Part shown: positions 7,676-16,047 of the stretch, one piece after another
Layout of the letters: every line of letters begins with the position of its first letter
Numbering within the stretch: position 1 is the stretch's first letter
Translations under genes and position numbers: made by a program
From: Desmonostoc geniculatum HA4340-LM1
GTDB taxonomy: Bacteria; Cyanobacteriota; Cyanobacteriia; Cyanobacteriales; Nostocaceae
Assembly (NCBI GenBank): GCA_019359545.1
Contig: JAHHHB010000080.1
Coordinates: 1 to 33,234 of the forward strand
Length of the DNA: 33,234 bases
Direction: 5' to 3'
Notes under the pieces: generated by a model
What the model was told of the DNA's origin: nothing
Seen by the model: the letters and a program-made list of their open reading frames with translations, nothing else
Databases searched by the model: none

Positions 7676-8125
7676 TTGGAACGCACATTCTTAGCAATTA
7701 AGCCTGACGGAGTACAACGCAAATTAGTCGGTGAAATTATCCGTCGCTTTGAAACTAAAGGTTTTACCCTAGTTGGTTTAAAGTTCCTGAAAGTCAGTCG
7801 GGAATTGGCTGAACAACATTACGATGTTCACAAGGAACGTCCCTTTTTTGGTAGCTTAGTCGAATTTATCACTTCTGCGCCAGTGGTGGCGATGGTGTGG
7901 GAAGGAGATGGCGTCGTTGCAGCTGCGAGAAAAATTATCGGTGCAACAAACCCGTTAACAGCCGAACCGGGAACAATTCGCGGCGATTTTGGCATTAATA
8001 TTGGTCGTAACCTAATCCACGGTTCCGATGCTCAAGAAACCGCCCAACGTGAAATAGCCCTCTGGTTTAAGGATGAAGAATTAGTCAATTGGCAACCGCA
8101 TTTAACACCCTGGTTGCACGAGTAG
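7676..8125 (+). CDS. ndk: Nucleoside diphosphate kinase, TTG start
   Basis: Ndk transfers the gamma phosphate of ATP to NDPs through a phosphohistidine and balances NTP pools. From the TTG at 7676 the product is 149 residues, the family's normal size, and begins MERTFLAIKPDGVQR, the canonical N-terminus. The active-site motif NLIHGSD carries His115. GGGAGA lies 7-8 bases upstream of the TTG and decides this start. The frame is open further upstream (to 7544, including an ATG at 7630), but that extension is repeat-derived and unlike any Ndk. A TTG start may lower translation. Confidence 0.93.
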   Translation: MERTFLAIKPDGVQRKLVGEIIRRFETKGFTLVGLKFLKVSRELAEQHYDVHKERPFFGSLVEFITSAPVVAMVWEGDGVVAAARKIIGATNPLTAEPGTIRGDFGINIGRNLIHGSDAQETAQREIALWFKDEELVNWQPHLTPWLHE

Positions 8126-8196
8126 GAAGTAGGGGGAGATGAGGGAGTAGAGACTAGGAGAAGATGACGAAGTTTCTTTATAATTATTCTCCCTTA

Positions 8197-8285
8197 GGAC
8201 TTGCGCAAACAATAGCCGAAACCCTTATTTTCACGTAGGGGCAATTCATGAATTGCCCCTACAGCGTGTACTTTTGCGTAAGTCC
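8197..8285. mobile_element. MITE, 89 bp, TA target duplication (copy 2)
   Basis: Terminal repeats GGACTTGCGCAAA and TTTGCGTAAGTCC differ at one position. TA flanks lie at 8195-8196 and 8286-8287. The centre is the palindrome GTAGGGGCAATTC/GAATTGCCCCTAC. The ends match the 186-bp MITE at 2992. It sits between convergent ndk and the TerC gene, inside a G-rich (8126-8160) and C-rich (8288-8322) imperfect inverted repeat, so it landed in the loop of a spacer hairpin. Confidence 0.78.
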
Positions 8286-8322
8286 TATCCCTCATTCCCC
8301 TCATCCCCCTCATCCCTTCTTC

Positions 8323-9060
8323 TCACTTCGGTACTTCAGTTTTTTCTGGTTCTGGTTGGGGTATTTCTGCTTGAGGTGATTCGGTGCCAACACGCTTGGA
8401 AAATCCCCAGCCTAAAATTAGGAAGATGGCAGTAATCATTACCCATTCTGGTGGGACTAAATTATCGTTGACTACTTTTAACAAAAGTCGCAGACCTACG
8501 AAAGCTACAGTTATATAGCCTGCATCTTCTAGATTTTCATATTCGTCTAGCCAACGGATAAACAATCCCGCCATGAATCGCAGCGTAATAATACCGATTG
8601 TGGCACCCGTCAGTACCAACCACCTTTCTTGAGAAACAGCGATCGCAGTTGTCACACTATCCAACGAAAATGCTAAATCTGTAAATGCAATTACGGGGAT
8701 CGCTTGCAATAATGAGTTAAAACGCGGCCCGTGATGATGATCGTCCTTGGCTTCTTCTGAGGTAAAGTGTTGGAATACCAGCCAGAGCAAGTAGGCAGCG
8801 CCCAGTAATTCAAACTGCCAGAATTGTTGCACCCAAGTGGCGGTAAGAATTAGGGTGATTCGCAACACGTAGGCAACAACTAAACCAAAGTTCAAAGCTT
8901 TACGCTCAAGTTCTTTGTCTTCTAGCCCTTGGGCGATGGCAGCCAGGGCGATGGCATTGTCAGCAGATAGCACCGCCTCTAAAAATATCAAGATCAGCAG
9001 GACTATCGGGGCTTCAACGCTGAAATGAAAGTGGAGGTAATCAAAAATTCGGTCTAGCAT
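8323..9060 (-). CDS. TerC-family integral membrane protein
   Basis: A 245-residue membrane protein with about seven apolar spans. It carries two acidic signature motifs of the TerC family: EAVLSADNAIALA in the first spans and FTDLAFSLDSVTTAIA near the middle. A His-rich loop (KDDHHHGPRF) lies between them. Members are linked to metal-ion (Mn2+) export or to insertion of thylakoid membrane proteins; the sequence alone cannot tell which applies here. The C-terminus is a cytosolic Pro/Glu-rich tail (PQAEIPQPEPEKTEVPK). The start ATG at 9060 gives a normal TerC beginning. I saw no yybP-ykoY-type leader upstream. It converges on ndk. Confidence 0.88.
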   Translation of the reverse strand: MLDRIFDYLHFHFSVEAPIVLLILIFLEAVLSADNAIALAAIAQGLEDKELERKALNFGLVVAYVLRITLILTATWVQQFWQFELLGAAYLLWLVFQHFTSEEAKDDHHHGPRFNSLLQAIPVIAFTDLAFSLDSVTTAIAVSQERWLVLTGATIGIITLRFMAGLFIRWLDEYENLEDAGYITVAFVGLRLLLKVVNDNLVPPEWVMITAIFLILGWGFSKRVGTESPQAEIPQPEPEKTEVPK

Positions 9061-9629
9061 TCCAAGTTTCTCAAGCAGGAAAAAATTAAAATTTGACAGG
9101 AACAGAGATTTTATTATTCAAGAGCGCAGTAAATTACCACTTTAATCCAGCTTAACGTGGTTATGGTGCATTCTAAAGAGGGTTGAGTTGGTGCGTTCCC
9201 CAAAAGGGTTGCCGCAGGTATCGCCGTACAACTGAGGTATTTTCAGTGTAAGTCAATACACCAAAAGTTTTAATATTCGGTAACATACGTCACGACTCTA
9301 GCGAATTGAATCAGGAACGATTTGCTCTGGTTGACAAATGGCGGCAGAATGCTCTACTTACCCCCTGGCACATTTATTCCAAAGCAATCCGAATTGAAAC
9401 GTCAGAAAATACGGAGATTAAAAGCACCTATTTATAAGCTTTTCAGCTATTTTCTTTCTCACGAATGATTCAGGATTGCTATATCGTATCAAGTCCGGCT
9501 AATTTAGTTATGATTCCCGAATCTATGCAGAAACCCAAAAACCCTTCTCCTCTGCTCCCCTGCCCCTCTGCTGCCTTAATGATAAGTTTTTAGCCGAACA
9601 TAGCACCATGTCCGCCTAGTCACTGCTGC
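9061..9629. other. Gene-poor spacer upstream of the methyltransferase remnant
   Basis: No convincing gene is visible. An open frame without a normal start runs for 61 codons on the plus strand (9252-9437, reading NQERFALVDKWRQNALLTPW in its middle). It could be a relic, but I cannot place it. Near 9538-9575 is a short C/T-rich stretch of the spacer-repeat type. Confidence 0.4.
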
Positions 9630-10183
9630 CACTATAATCTGGCTCAACTACCAACCCCTACTGAGTGGGTGAAAATCAGGCGTATTCGTGTCAAAAATTC
9701 AGTAACTACAGTTTGTTGGTTATCTAAAACACCAAATCCTAAAGCAAATAACAAAAAAGTTTTAAAACCCCATAGCCAAAGTATCAAGCAATTACTTAAA
9801 AATGGCTACAAGGCCAAAATACGTCCTCAGTGGACATGATAATTTTTGACAAATTTCAAAAAGATAACCAAGGTGCAATTCCAGCAAATTTGATTGAAAT
9901 TGCCCATACTAAATCGAATAGCGCTTATTTACAACGTTGTAAAACAGCAGAAACTAGACCTCATCCAGCAGGTTTTTCTCAAGGGTTCACTGAATTATTC
10001 ATCAGATTTTTAACCGATCGAGTTGATATAGCATTAGATCCATTTGCAGGTTCTAATACAACTAGTTTTGTTGCTCAGACTTTCCAACGCCGATGGATTT
10101 GTTTTGAAATTAATGAGGATTATCTAATGGAAAGCCGTTATCGTTTTAGTCAAGATTCAGATTACCTGAAGAGTGGCGAATGA
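9630..10183 (+). pseudogene. Frameshifted DNA methyltransferase remnant (C-terminal part)
   Basis: A first frame (9630-9839) reads YNLAQLPTPTEWVKIRRIRV and then VCWLSKTPNPKA, a conserved region of N4-cytosine/N6-adenine methyltransferases of restriction systems. It stops at TGA 9837. A second frame, open from GTG 9830, continues the protein with DKFQKDNQGAIPANLIEI, HPAGFSQGFTELFIRF, the AdoMet-binding motif LDPFAGSNTTS (an FxGxG variant), and WICFEINEDYL. At least one frameshift therefore breaks the gene near 9825-9850. The catalytic (S/D)PP(Y/W) motif that should lie upstream is absent. No restriction endonuclease is visible nearby. The second frame alone (up to 117 residues) lacks the catalytic motif and should be inactive. 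Confidence 0.75.
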
Positions 10184-10229
10184 AAAGTGAGGAGTTAAGA
10201 TTTATAACTCATAAATAATAACTACTCAC

Positions 10230-10424
10230 TTAAATTTCTCCATTCACTTGCATTTGATGAACTTGATCTGCTAACTCTTGACGACCCTGGTCATCTAGTT
10301 TATCAATCGCTAACATCCCCATAAGAATAACTTCTTTCAGGGTCAAACGTGTCGAATGTGCCTGTTTTTGCACAATCTCCTTAATAATGGGACTAACACC
10401 AATCGCTGTACTAGCTCTAGCCAC
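10230..10424 (-). CDS. Small unrecognised helical protein
   Basis: A 64-residue frame from a GTG, ending in a run of charged and amphipathic residues (TLKEVILMGMLAIDKLDDQG, then ELADQVHQMQ). Composition suggests an all-helical soluble protein, perhaps DNA-binding or an antitoxin-like small protein, but no motif fixes this. There is no clear ribosome-binding site. It converges on the methyltransferase remnant, and no partner toxin frame is seen beside it. Confidence 0.45.
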   Translation of the reverse strand: MARASTAIGVSPIIKEIVQKQAHSTRLTLKEVILMGMLAIDKLDDQGRQELADQVHQMQVNGEI

Positions 10425-10844
10425 GGAAGAAAAAACGCTAATGATTCAGCCTAAATCTTAGCACTTCCAATGAAGTTATTCTCTATAGTTAAAACTTAAT
10501 TCAAATGTGTTTCAACTCATACTTCTAGGAGCAAACATAAATTTGAAATTATGTACATAGAGAACTACAACAGAAATACACAGTATTATCCTTCCTGTAG
10601 AAAGAAAATTTTCATCTAACCCTCAATCATCCCATAAAACCTAAAAACCAACTTTTGGATGAACATAAATTTAACTATTGTTATACGAACACTATAAGTA
10701 TACTTTATGACATGCGTATTTAACCCTCCAGAGCTATCCCAAACCGACTTGAGGGTATAACTTTTTTTGAGCGAGTTCTCGAACTTGTAGTATTTTTAAG
10801 TGAAGCTGGCTGATTGAGGTATGAATCAACAAGTACCTTTTCGA
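10425..10844. other. AT-rich spacer between two small minus-strand genes
   Basis: No gene is visible. The only structure noted is ACCCTC...GAGGGT (about 10726-10758), with a long loop and a following T-run near 10764. It could be a weak plus-strand terminator, although no plus-strand gene leads into it. Confidence 0.35.
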
Positions 10845-11081
10845 CTACTCCTCTAAAATTTCCACTAAGTCTTCAATGGTCACCTCAAAGGTGCGAGCCA
10901 ATTTATGGATAGCAGTAAAGTCAACTGTTGTCATTGCTGAACGACGAGCATAACTTCTAACTGTGCTATAAATTACCCCAGAACGCTCAGAAACTTCCTT
11001 GAGTGTCCATCCCCTCTCTTGTGCTAGTTCTCGAATCTTCAATCTGACTAATCCCATATTTGATAACTGATGCATTTGCAC
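10845..11081 (-). CDS. XRE/Cro-type helix-turn-helix regulator
   Basis: A small DNA-binding protein of 78 residues from the first ATG, or 70 from the internal ATG at 11057, which begins MGLVRLKIRELAQERGWTLK. That shorter form starts right at the HTH domain as in similar cyanobacterial proteins and is the likelier start. The helix-turn-helix covers TLKEVSERSGVIYSTVRSYA, followed by FTAIHKLARTFEVTIEDLVEI, the usual end of the XRE fold. No ligand domain is present. It probably works as a homodimeric repressor. Targets are unknown. Confidence 0.8.
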   Translation of the reverse strand: MQMHQLSNMGLVRLKIRELAQERGWTLKEVSERSGVIYSTVRSYARRSAMTTVDFTAIHKLARTFEVTIEDLVEILEE

Positions 11082-11748
11082 CGCTTAATTTCATATGAGA
11101 ATTGACTCTCACCGAGATGGAGGCATGGTGATTCAAACTGTTACTCCGAACAAGCCTAAAGCCGTGGTTGTGCGTTTTTTAGAGTTATTCTTCTAGAGAA
11201 AAACTCTCTATGGCACAGCCAAAATTTCCCTACCAACGGATTTTTAGGGATTTACTTCGGGGTTTTCGGCATTTTTATGATAAAAAAGCGATCGCCTCTT
11301 GGTTAATTAAACTCTTATGCGTTCACGAAGTGACTCTGAAAGAGTATCGCCACAATTTACTGAAATCTGTAAAGCTGAAATCAAATGGTTATCCCCTATA
11401 TTAGCAACGTCAAAAGCAAAAACCTCTACCCTGGGAGCGTCAAAAATCATCAAGTAATGGGCAAGTTTGCAGTCACTGGCAATATTTGTCACAACAAACT
11501 CATGGAAAGTCACCCTTTGGTCAAAATACCCCTGCGAGTAAAAGTATTCTCACAAATTGCGCTTATGTACCACCGGGAAAACCCTACTTTAAAGAGATCG
11601 TAAATTGTCCAATATAATCTCGTGAACACGCTTTACAGAACTATACAGTGTAAATAAGAATAATAATTTGACCTAAGTAAAATTTTCCTGAATACAGGCA
11701 ACTAATGCTGTCATAAGGAAAAGCAGTGAGTAGAGGAGAGACAAAGCG
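11082..11748. other. Region with only weak small open frames
   Basis: Three small plus-strand frames lie here and I trust none of them. At 11125-11196, a 23-residue peptide (MVIQTVTPNKPKAVVVRFLE, then LFF) has GGAGG only 1-4 bases before its start codons. At 11210-11404, a 64-residue basic frame begins MAQPKFPYQRIFRDLLRGF. At 11385-11603 there is a 72-codon frame. An inverted repeat (AGAGTT...AACTCT, about 11180-11207) spans the end of the first. They could be relics of a lost gene or real small proteins. Confidence 0.35.
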
Positions 11749-12816
11749 ATGAGGGACCCTTATCTGTTGGCAGCAGGCTTGTTAACAGGATTGGCAATAC
11801 CAGCATCGGCTCTTCCACATCTGTCGATTATCCTGCCAGAAAATTCTAGATTCCTGTGGGATTTAAAACAGGGTTCGCAGACAATAGTCAGTACAAAAAT
11901 TATCAACAACGTCGATCTTTCCTTACCAGAACTCAGCGGCCAAGCGCTGCAACCTTTAGAAAGTTCGCAGTCAACAGCAGATGAGCAAAACATCAAGAGT
12001 GTTGATTCCTCATCACCAGAACTCAGTAGCCAGGGATTACCGACTCCAACAGAGTCATTACTCAACTCAAAAGCCCAAGCAGCTACTATTTCACTGACAT
12101 CTGGCAATCAACTTTACTACCAAAGATTGGCAGCTCTGAAAACAGGTCAGATTTATACACGTGGGGATAGTGATAATCTGCAATCATTGTGGGAGTCAAT
12201 CAAGAAACGTCAACTAACTTATGAAGACTGGAAAAGTTTACTAGCTTTAGAAGCCAGAGCCATCGCCCAAGGTCAAGGTGCAAATCATCTGAGTATCTTA
12301 GTTGGTGATTCTTTGAGCATGTGGTTTCCTCGAGAAAAATTGCCTGCTGGAAAGTTATGGCTCAATCAAGGTATATCTGGAGATACTTCCGGCGGCGTTT
12401 TAAGAAGATTGGGGGCATTTTCCACAACTCGGCCGGATGTAATTTACATCATGGCTGGGATTAACGACTTACGAAAAGGCGATACCGATCAAGCAATTTT
12501 GCGTAATTATCGCCGAATTGTCCGCCGCTTACGACAAACTCACCCCCAAGCTCAAATCATTGTTCAATCCATTTTGCCGACTCGCCTACCAAAAATTTCC
12601 AATAGTCGCATTCGTCACATCAACACCCAGCTAGCTCAAATTGCCAAACAAGAAGGCGCGAATTATCTCAATATCTATAGTTGGTTTACAGATATGGAAG
12701 GCAATTTGCGCCCAGAATTAACTACAGATGGGTTGCATCTGTCGCCAGAGGGTTATGATGTATGGCGATCGGCACTACAGCAGATAGAATACAAGCTGAC
12801 TCAGCGCAAGAATTAA
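11749..12816 (+). CDS. SGNH/GDSL-family hydrolase, probably exported
   Basis: A 355-residue protein with a hydrophobic N-terminus (LLAAGLLTGLAIPASA) that looks like a signal peptide or anchor. A low-complexity Ser/Pro/Gln-rich stretch (about 60-120) contains two related units, LSLPELSGQALQPLESS and SSSPELSSQGLPTPTES. The C-terminal SGNH domain (about 175-350) has all four blocks: GDS with nucleophile Ser188, Gly in QGISGDTSGG, GINDL with Asn239, and DGLHL with Asp327 and His330. The family hydrolyses esters of lipids, acetylated sugars or peptidoglycan; the substrate is not predictable here. GAGGAGAG before the ATG is a good ribosome site. It stands alone and converges on larE. Confidence 0.88.
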   Translation: MRDPYLLAAGLLTGLAIPASALPHLSIILPENSRFLWDLKQGSQTIVSTKIINNVDLSLPELSGQALQPLESSQSTADEQNIKSVDSSSPELSSQGLPTPTESLLNSKAQAATISLTSGNQLYYQRLAALKTGQIYTRGDSDNLQSLWESIKKRQLTYEDWKSLLALEARAIAQGQGANHLSILVGDSLSMWFPREKLPAGKLWLNQGISGDTSGGVLRRLGAFSTTRPDVIYIMAGINDLRKGDTDQAILRNYRRIVRRLRQTHPQAQIIVQSILPTRLPKISNSRIRHINTQLAQIAKQEGANYLNIYSWFTDMEGNLRPELTTDGLHLSPEGYDVWRSALQQIEYKLTQRKN

Positions 12817-12827
12817 GCGATCGCAAA

Positions 12828-12911
12828 CAAGTAAAAAGAAAATCCCCATCAATAAATTTAGGTGACTCACAACCCTTCTTATTTATTCTTTACTTTGGGA
12901 TTTTTACTTTG
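12828..12911. terminator. Inverted repeat between convergent genes
   Basis: CAAGTAAAAAGAAAATCCC (12828-12846) can pair imperfectly with GGGATTTTTACTTTG (12897-12911) across about 50 bases. It sits between the SGNH hydrolase stop and the larE stop and offers T-rich strands in both directions. It probably ends transcription from both sides. Confidence 0.4.
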
Positions 12912-12930
12912 CCTTGATAAATCTAAAATC

Positions 12931-13761
12931 CTATGCTTTAACACCCAAAGCTTCCCGATTTAAAACTTGATTCAACTTACCGCTACGGTAACCTTCTAAA
13001 TCTAAGGTTACATAGATAAATCCAAAATTTTGAAATGCGCCAACTAATGTTTGTAAATCCGTAGTCAACACAAACTCTTTAATTTGTTCTGGTGCTAATT
13101 CAATACGTGCTGTATCGCCTTCAGAACGCACGCGCAAATTCTGCCAACCCAGCTTTCTTAAGAAAATTTCGGCTCTACCAACTCGTTGCAACTTAGCTAC
13201 AGTAATTTCTTCACCATAAGGAAAGCGGGAACTCAGACAAGGTTGAGCAGGTTTATCCCACCAAGGTAAACCGAGTTGTTGCGAAAGTTGCCGGACTTCA
13301 ACTTTGGTAACACCCGCTTCTGCTAAAGGCGATCGCGCACCTCTTTCTTTTGCCGCCTGAATTCCTGGGCGATAATCATGCAAATCATCAGCATTTACCC
13401 CATCCACAACATAGGGATAACCCAACTTTAGAGCCAAAGGTTTGAGAGTATCGTGCAATTCACTTTTGCAAAAATAACAGCGGTTGACAGGGTTAGAGGT
13501 GTAATTGGGATTTTCCATCTCGTGAGTTTGGACAATTTGATGCCGAATCCCAATAGTTGCGGCTTGAATTTTGGCGTCTTCTAACTCTTCTGGTAATAGC
13601 GAAGGAGAAACCGCAGTTACAGCCAAAGCGCGATCGCCCAACACATCATAAGCAATTTTGGCAACCAAAGTGCTATCAACCCCCCCAGAGTAGGCAATCA
13701 ACGCCTGGTCTATTTCTCTAAATAAAGCTTTTAATTGCTCAAATTTTTCTGTCAGCATCAT
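12931..13761 (-). CDS. larE: ATP-dependent sacrificial sulfur transferase LarE
   Basis: LarE adenylates pyridinium-3,5-biscarboxylic acid mononucleotide and donates sulfur from its own cysteine, a step in making the nickel-pincer nucleotide cofactor of LarA-type racemases. The 276-residue protein has the PP-loop SGGVDST (25-31), RCYFCKSELH with Cys95 and Cys98, and KPAQPCLSSRF with Cys175. Cys175 aligns in position with the sacrificial Cys176 of the Lactobacillus enzyme. No larA, larB or larC lies in the window. The cofactor pathway may be encoded elsewhere, or this orphan may serve another sulfur-transfer reaction. Start ATG at 13761; the next codon is also ATG. Confidence 0.9.
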   Translation of the reverse strand: MMLTEKFEQLKALFREIDQALIAYSGGVDSTLVAKIAYDVLGDRALAVTAVSPSLLPEELEDAKIQAATIGIRHQIVQTHEMENPNYTSNPVNRCYFCKSELHDTLKPLALKLGYPYVVDGVNADDLHDYRPGIQAAKERGARSPLAEAGVTKVEVRQLSQQLGLPWWDKPAQPCLSSRFPYGEEITVAKLQRVGRAEIFLRKLGWQNLRVRSEGDTARIELAPEQIKEFVLTTDLQTLVGAFQNFGFIYVTLDLEGYRSGKLNQVLNREALGVKA

Positions 13762-13799
13762 TTATCAACCCTGCCAAAACCCGATAGCACCAAACAAAT

Positions 13800-13884
13800 T
13801 CCATTGTAGTCATTAGTTACCGGGCATTGGGCATGGGGCATTGAGCATTAGTTATTTCCCCTTTGCCCCTCCACTCCCTACTCC
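13800..13884. repeat. Low-complexity spacer repeats
   Basis: GGGCATTGGGCATGGGGCATTGAGC is followed by C-rich units (CCCCTTTGCCCCTCCACTCCC). The arms can pair. It lies between the hybrid kinase stop and the larE start on the minus strand. Confidence 0.5.
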
Positions 13885-15726
13885 CTACTCCCCATCAATC
13901 GGTTTACTATACTTAGCCACTAAAGTAGCTAAAAGTGGTAAATCAATCGGTTTAGAAATATAGTCATTGACTCCAGCTGCTAGACAAGTTTCGCGATCGC
14001 CTTTCATCGCCATTGCTGTTTGAGCAATCACTGGAATATTCTGATACTGGGGATTTTCTTGTAGTTCCTGCACCAACTTCAGACCATTTCCATCTGGCAG
14101 GTAAACATCCATTAAAATTACTGCTGGCTCTAGCTGTCTTAAAGCTTCCCACATTTTTGCAGCGCTCTTGACCCAAGTCACTTGATATCCCAATTTAGAT
14201 AGATAAATTTGCATCAAATCACCGTTGGGTAAGTCATTTTCTACCAGCAATATCTGAGGAGACGGACTAGGAGTCACAACCAAATCAGATAAAAAATATT
14301 TTGGTTCCCCTGCTTCCCCTACTTCCCCTGTTTCCCCTGCTTCCCCTGCTTCCCTCAAAGGAAGCACCAGCGTAAAACGTGAGCCACGATTTAGTTCAGA
14401 TTCCACTTTCACCGAACCACCATGAATTTCGGCGAGTTTGCGAGTCACAGCTAAACCCAGACCAGTACCTTCAACACCAGCTACAGCGTTGGCAATTTGG
14501 AAATAGGGATGAAACAGTTGAGCTTGGTCTGCTTGGGACATACCAGCACCAGTATCCCAGACTGTAAAATGCACAAATACACCTTCGCAAGCAACCTGTA
14601 AGCCAACACTTCCTTTGCTGGTGAACTTTAAAGCATTGAAGAGTAAATTCAACAGCATTTGCTTGAGTCGTAAGGGGTCGGCTACTAAAGTCGTGATGTC
14701 AGGGTCGAGTTCTAGGAGTAGTTTCAAACCTTTGTTAGCGGCTTTCTCCTTCACCAACGCCAAAACATTGCTACACAGCAGTGGTAGATCTACTGTTTCC
14801 CACTGTACTTCCATCTGGTTAGCTTCAATTTTAGAGAGATCTAAAATATCATTAATCAGAGCTAGCAAGTGCTTGCCACTAGACTGAATGATATTTAAAT
14901 ACTCTTGCTGACGTTCTCTACTAGGTTCGTAGCCTTGAGCTAACAGCAAGTGAGTAAACCCAATAATCGAACTCAGCGGTGTGCGAATTTCATGACTGGT
15001 GTTTGCTAAAAACTGATTTTTGAGTTGATTAGTACGCTCTAGTTCTTGATTAGAGCTACTTAACTTTTCATACCGTTGCTGCCAAGATACTATGTGCCTT
15101 AGTTGGATCAAAGCTGTAGTACACTGCTTAGCAGACCTGGCCATCAATTGCGATGCGAGCTGAGCTTGCGATCCTATGAGTGGCTCAGAATCAGACCCTA
15201 GCGATGCCGTGGCAATAACTAGCCAGCCAATGACACCGCCAGAATCATCAGCTAACCGCCAAGCATTCGGTGTTGGTTGATTCTCAAGCTGCTGCAAATC
15301 TTTGAGTTCTATGGTCTGTTCCAATCTCAACGGCAGTTTTTTCCCCGGTGTCAGCGTCACTTCTAACAGTGGAGATTTTGAGCCGGAAAATGGGGAACGA
15401 GAAACATAGCAAACTTTGGCAAATGTTTTGTGTGGCTCAAGCAGAGCGACGCCTACGGCAAATTGGACGAACGCTAGATGACTGGTGTCCACAGCAGTGT
15501 TAATTTCATTGACCACAGTTTGAAAAATTTCTGCTTCTGCGGTTAGTGGCTGTGAGACAGTATTACAAGCAGAAAGCAGGAAATTATTAAGGCGACTTTG
15601 CAACTGGTTTAAGCTTTTCTCCAGCCACAAGTCGGCGCGAAGTTGCTGAATTGTTGTCAAAAGTTTTGGCGTTGCATCTATCTGTGAGTTCTGTTCTGGT
15701 AAGCTTGAATACTGCTGCATGGTCAA
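13885..15726 (-). CDS. Hybrid sensor histidine kinase (GAF-like, HisKA, HATPase, receiver)
   Basis: A 613-residue soluble sensor kinase. Residues 40-210 look like a GAF-type sensory domain. The dimerisation/phosphoacceptor block FLANTSHEIRTPLSS carries His245. The ATPase domain (about 350-458) has LLNLLFNALKFTSKG, DTGAGM and GTGLGLAV. A receiver (491-610) has Asp540 and Lys592, with VEND as its acidic pocket. The linker (459-474) is a run of Gly-Glu-Ala/Thr/Val units encoded by a 9-bp tandem repeat and is probably a slippage-prone spacer. The signal is unknown and no transmembrane segment is seen. His-to-Asp transfer within the protein is expected. The partner output is not nearby. Confidence 0.9.
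   Translation of the reverse strand: MTMQQYSSLPEQNSQIDATPKLLTTIQQLRADLWLEKSLNQLQSRLNNFLLSACNTVSQPLTAEAEIFQTVVNEINTAVDTSHLAFVQFAVGVALLEPHKTFAKVCYVSRSPFSGSKSPLLEVTLTPGKKLPLRLEQTIELKDLQQLENQPTPNAWRLADDSGGVIGWLVIATASLGSDSEPLIGSQAQLASQLMARSAKQCTTALIQLRHIVSWQQRYEKLSSSNQELERTNQLKNQFLANTSHEIRTPLSSIIGFTHLLLAQGYEPSRERQQEYLNIIQSSGKHLLALINDILDLSKIEANQMEVQWETVDLPLLCSNVLALVKEKAANKGLKLLLELDPDITTLVADPLRLKQMLLNLLFNALKFTSKGSVGLQVACEGVFVHFTVWDTGAGMSQADQAQLFHPYFQIANAVAGVEGTGLGLAVTRKLAEIHGGSVKVESELNRGSRFTLVLPLREAGEAGETGEVGEAGEPKYFLSDLVVTPSPSPQILLVENDLPNGDLMQIYLSKLGYQVTWVKSAAKMWEALRQLEPAVILMDVYLPDGNGLKLVQELQENPQYQNIPVIAQTAMAMKGDRETCLAAGVNDYISKPIDLPLLATLVAKYSKPIDGE
14284..14356 (-). repeat. 9-bp tandem repeat inside the hybrid kinase gene
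   Basis: On the plus strand, CTTCCCCTG-type units repeat about six times. They code in frame for Gly-Glu-Ala, Gly-Glu-Thr or Gly-Glu-Val on the minus strand, joining the ATPase and receiver domains. The same unit occurs at the 3' end of lipA. Confidence 0.75.
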
Positions 15727-15882
15727 CTAGACCGCTGAACAAGTTTAGCTTTGCATAAAAATCCGAATAGGATTTTATGTATGTGGGCGGGCAATCCTTT
15801 TTTATTTATAAACCATAACTTATGGTGTCGGGTTTAGCACCTAAACCACAAAAAATTATTGTATGAAAGACTCACCTAAGAA

Positions 15883-16006
15883 TTCAGGAGTCAGAATTCA
15901 GGAGCCAGAATAGTTAAATAATTACAATAACTTATGATGAATGAACATACTAATCATACTAAACTCCTTACAAATTCTGACTTCTGAGTTCTGAGTTCTG
16001 AATTCT
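15883..16006. repeat. GAATTCAG/TTCTGA short repeats as an inverted pair
   Basis: AATTCAGGAGTCAGAATTCAG (from about 15890) and TTCTGACTTCTGAGTTCTGAG (15973 on) are degenerate tandem units on opposite strands about 60 bases apart, able to fold together. Related units (GAATTCAGAATTCAG) recur at 32988-33020. They sit just upstream of the permease gene. Confidence 0.6.
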
Positions 16007-16047
16007 TGCAGACTGACCTAAAATTTTTTCAAAGCAACTTCAGACTT

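Noticed and set aside
8197..8285. Possible terminator only (GTAGGGGC palindrome)
   Set aside because: The TA-flanked terminal inverted repeats shared with 2992-3177 show that the palindrome is the core of a MITE.
9061..9200. Possible manganese (yybP-ykoY) riboswitch upstream of the TerC gene
   Set aside because: The conserved motif of that riboswitch is not seen on the minus strand in this leader.
9390..9425. GAATTGAAAC-like sequence suggesting a CRISPR repeat
   Set aside because: It occurs once, with no regularly spaced copies.
10230..11081. Toxin-antitoxin pair made of the 64-residue protein and the XRE regulator
   Set aside because: They are about 420 bases apart with no toxin-like frame between or beside them.
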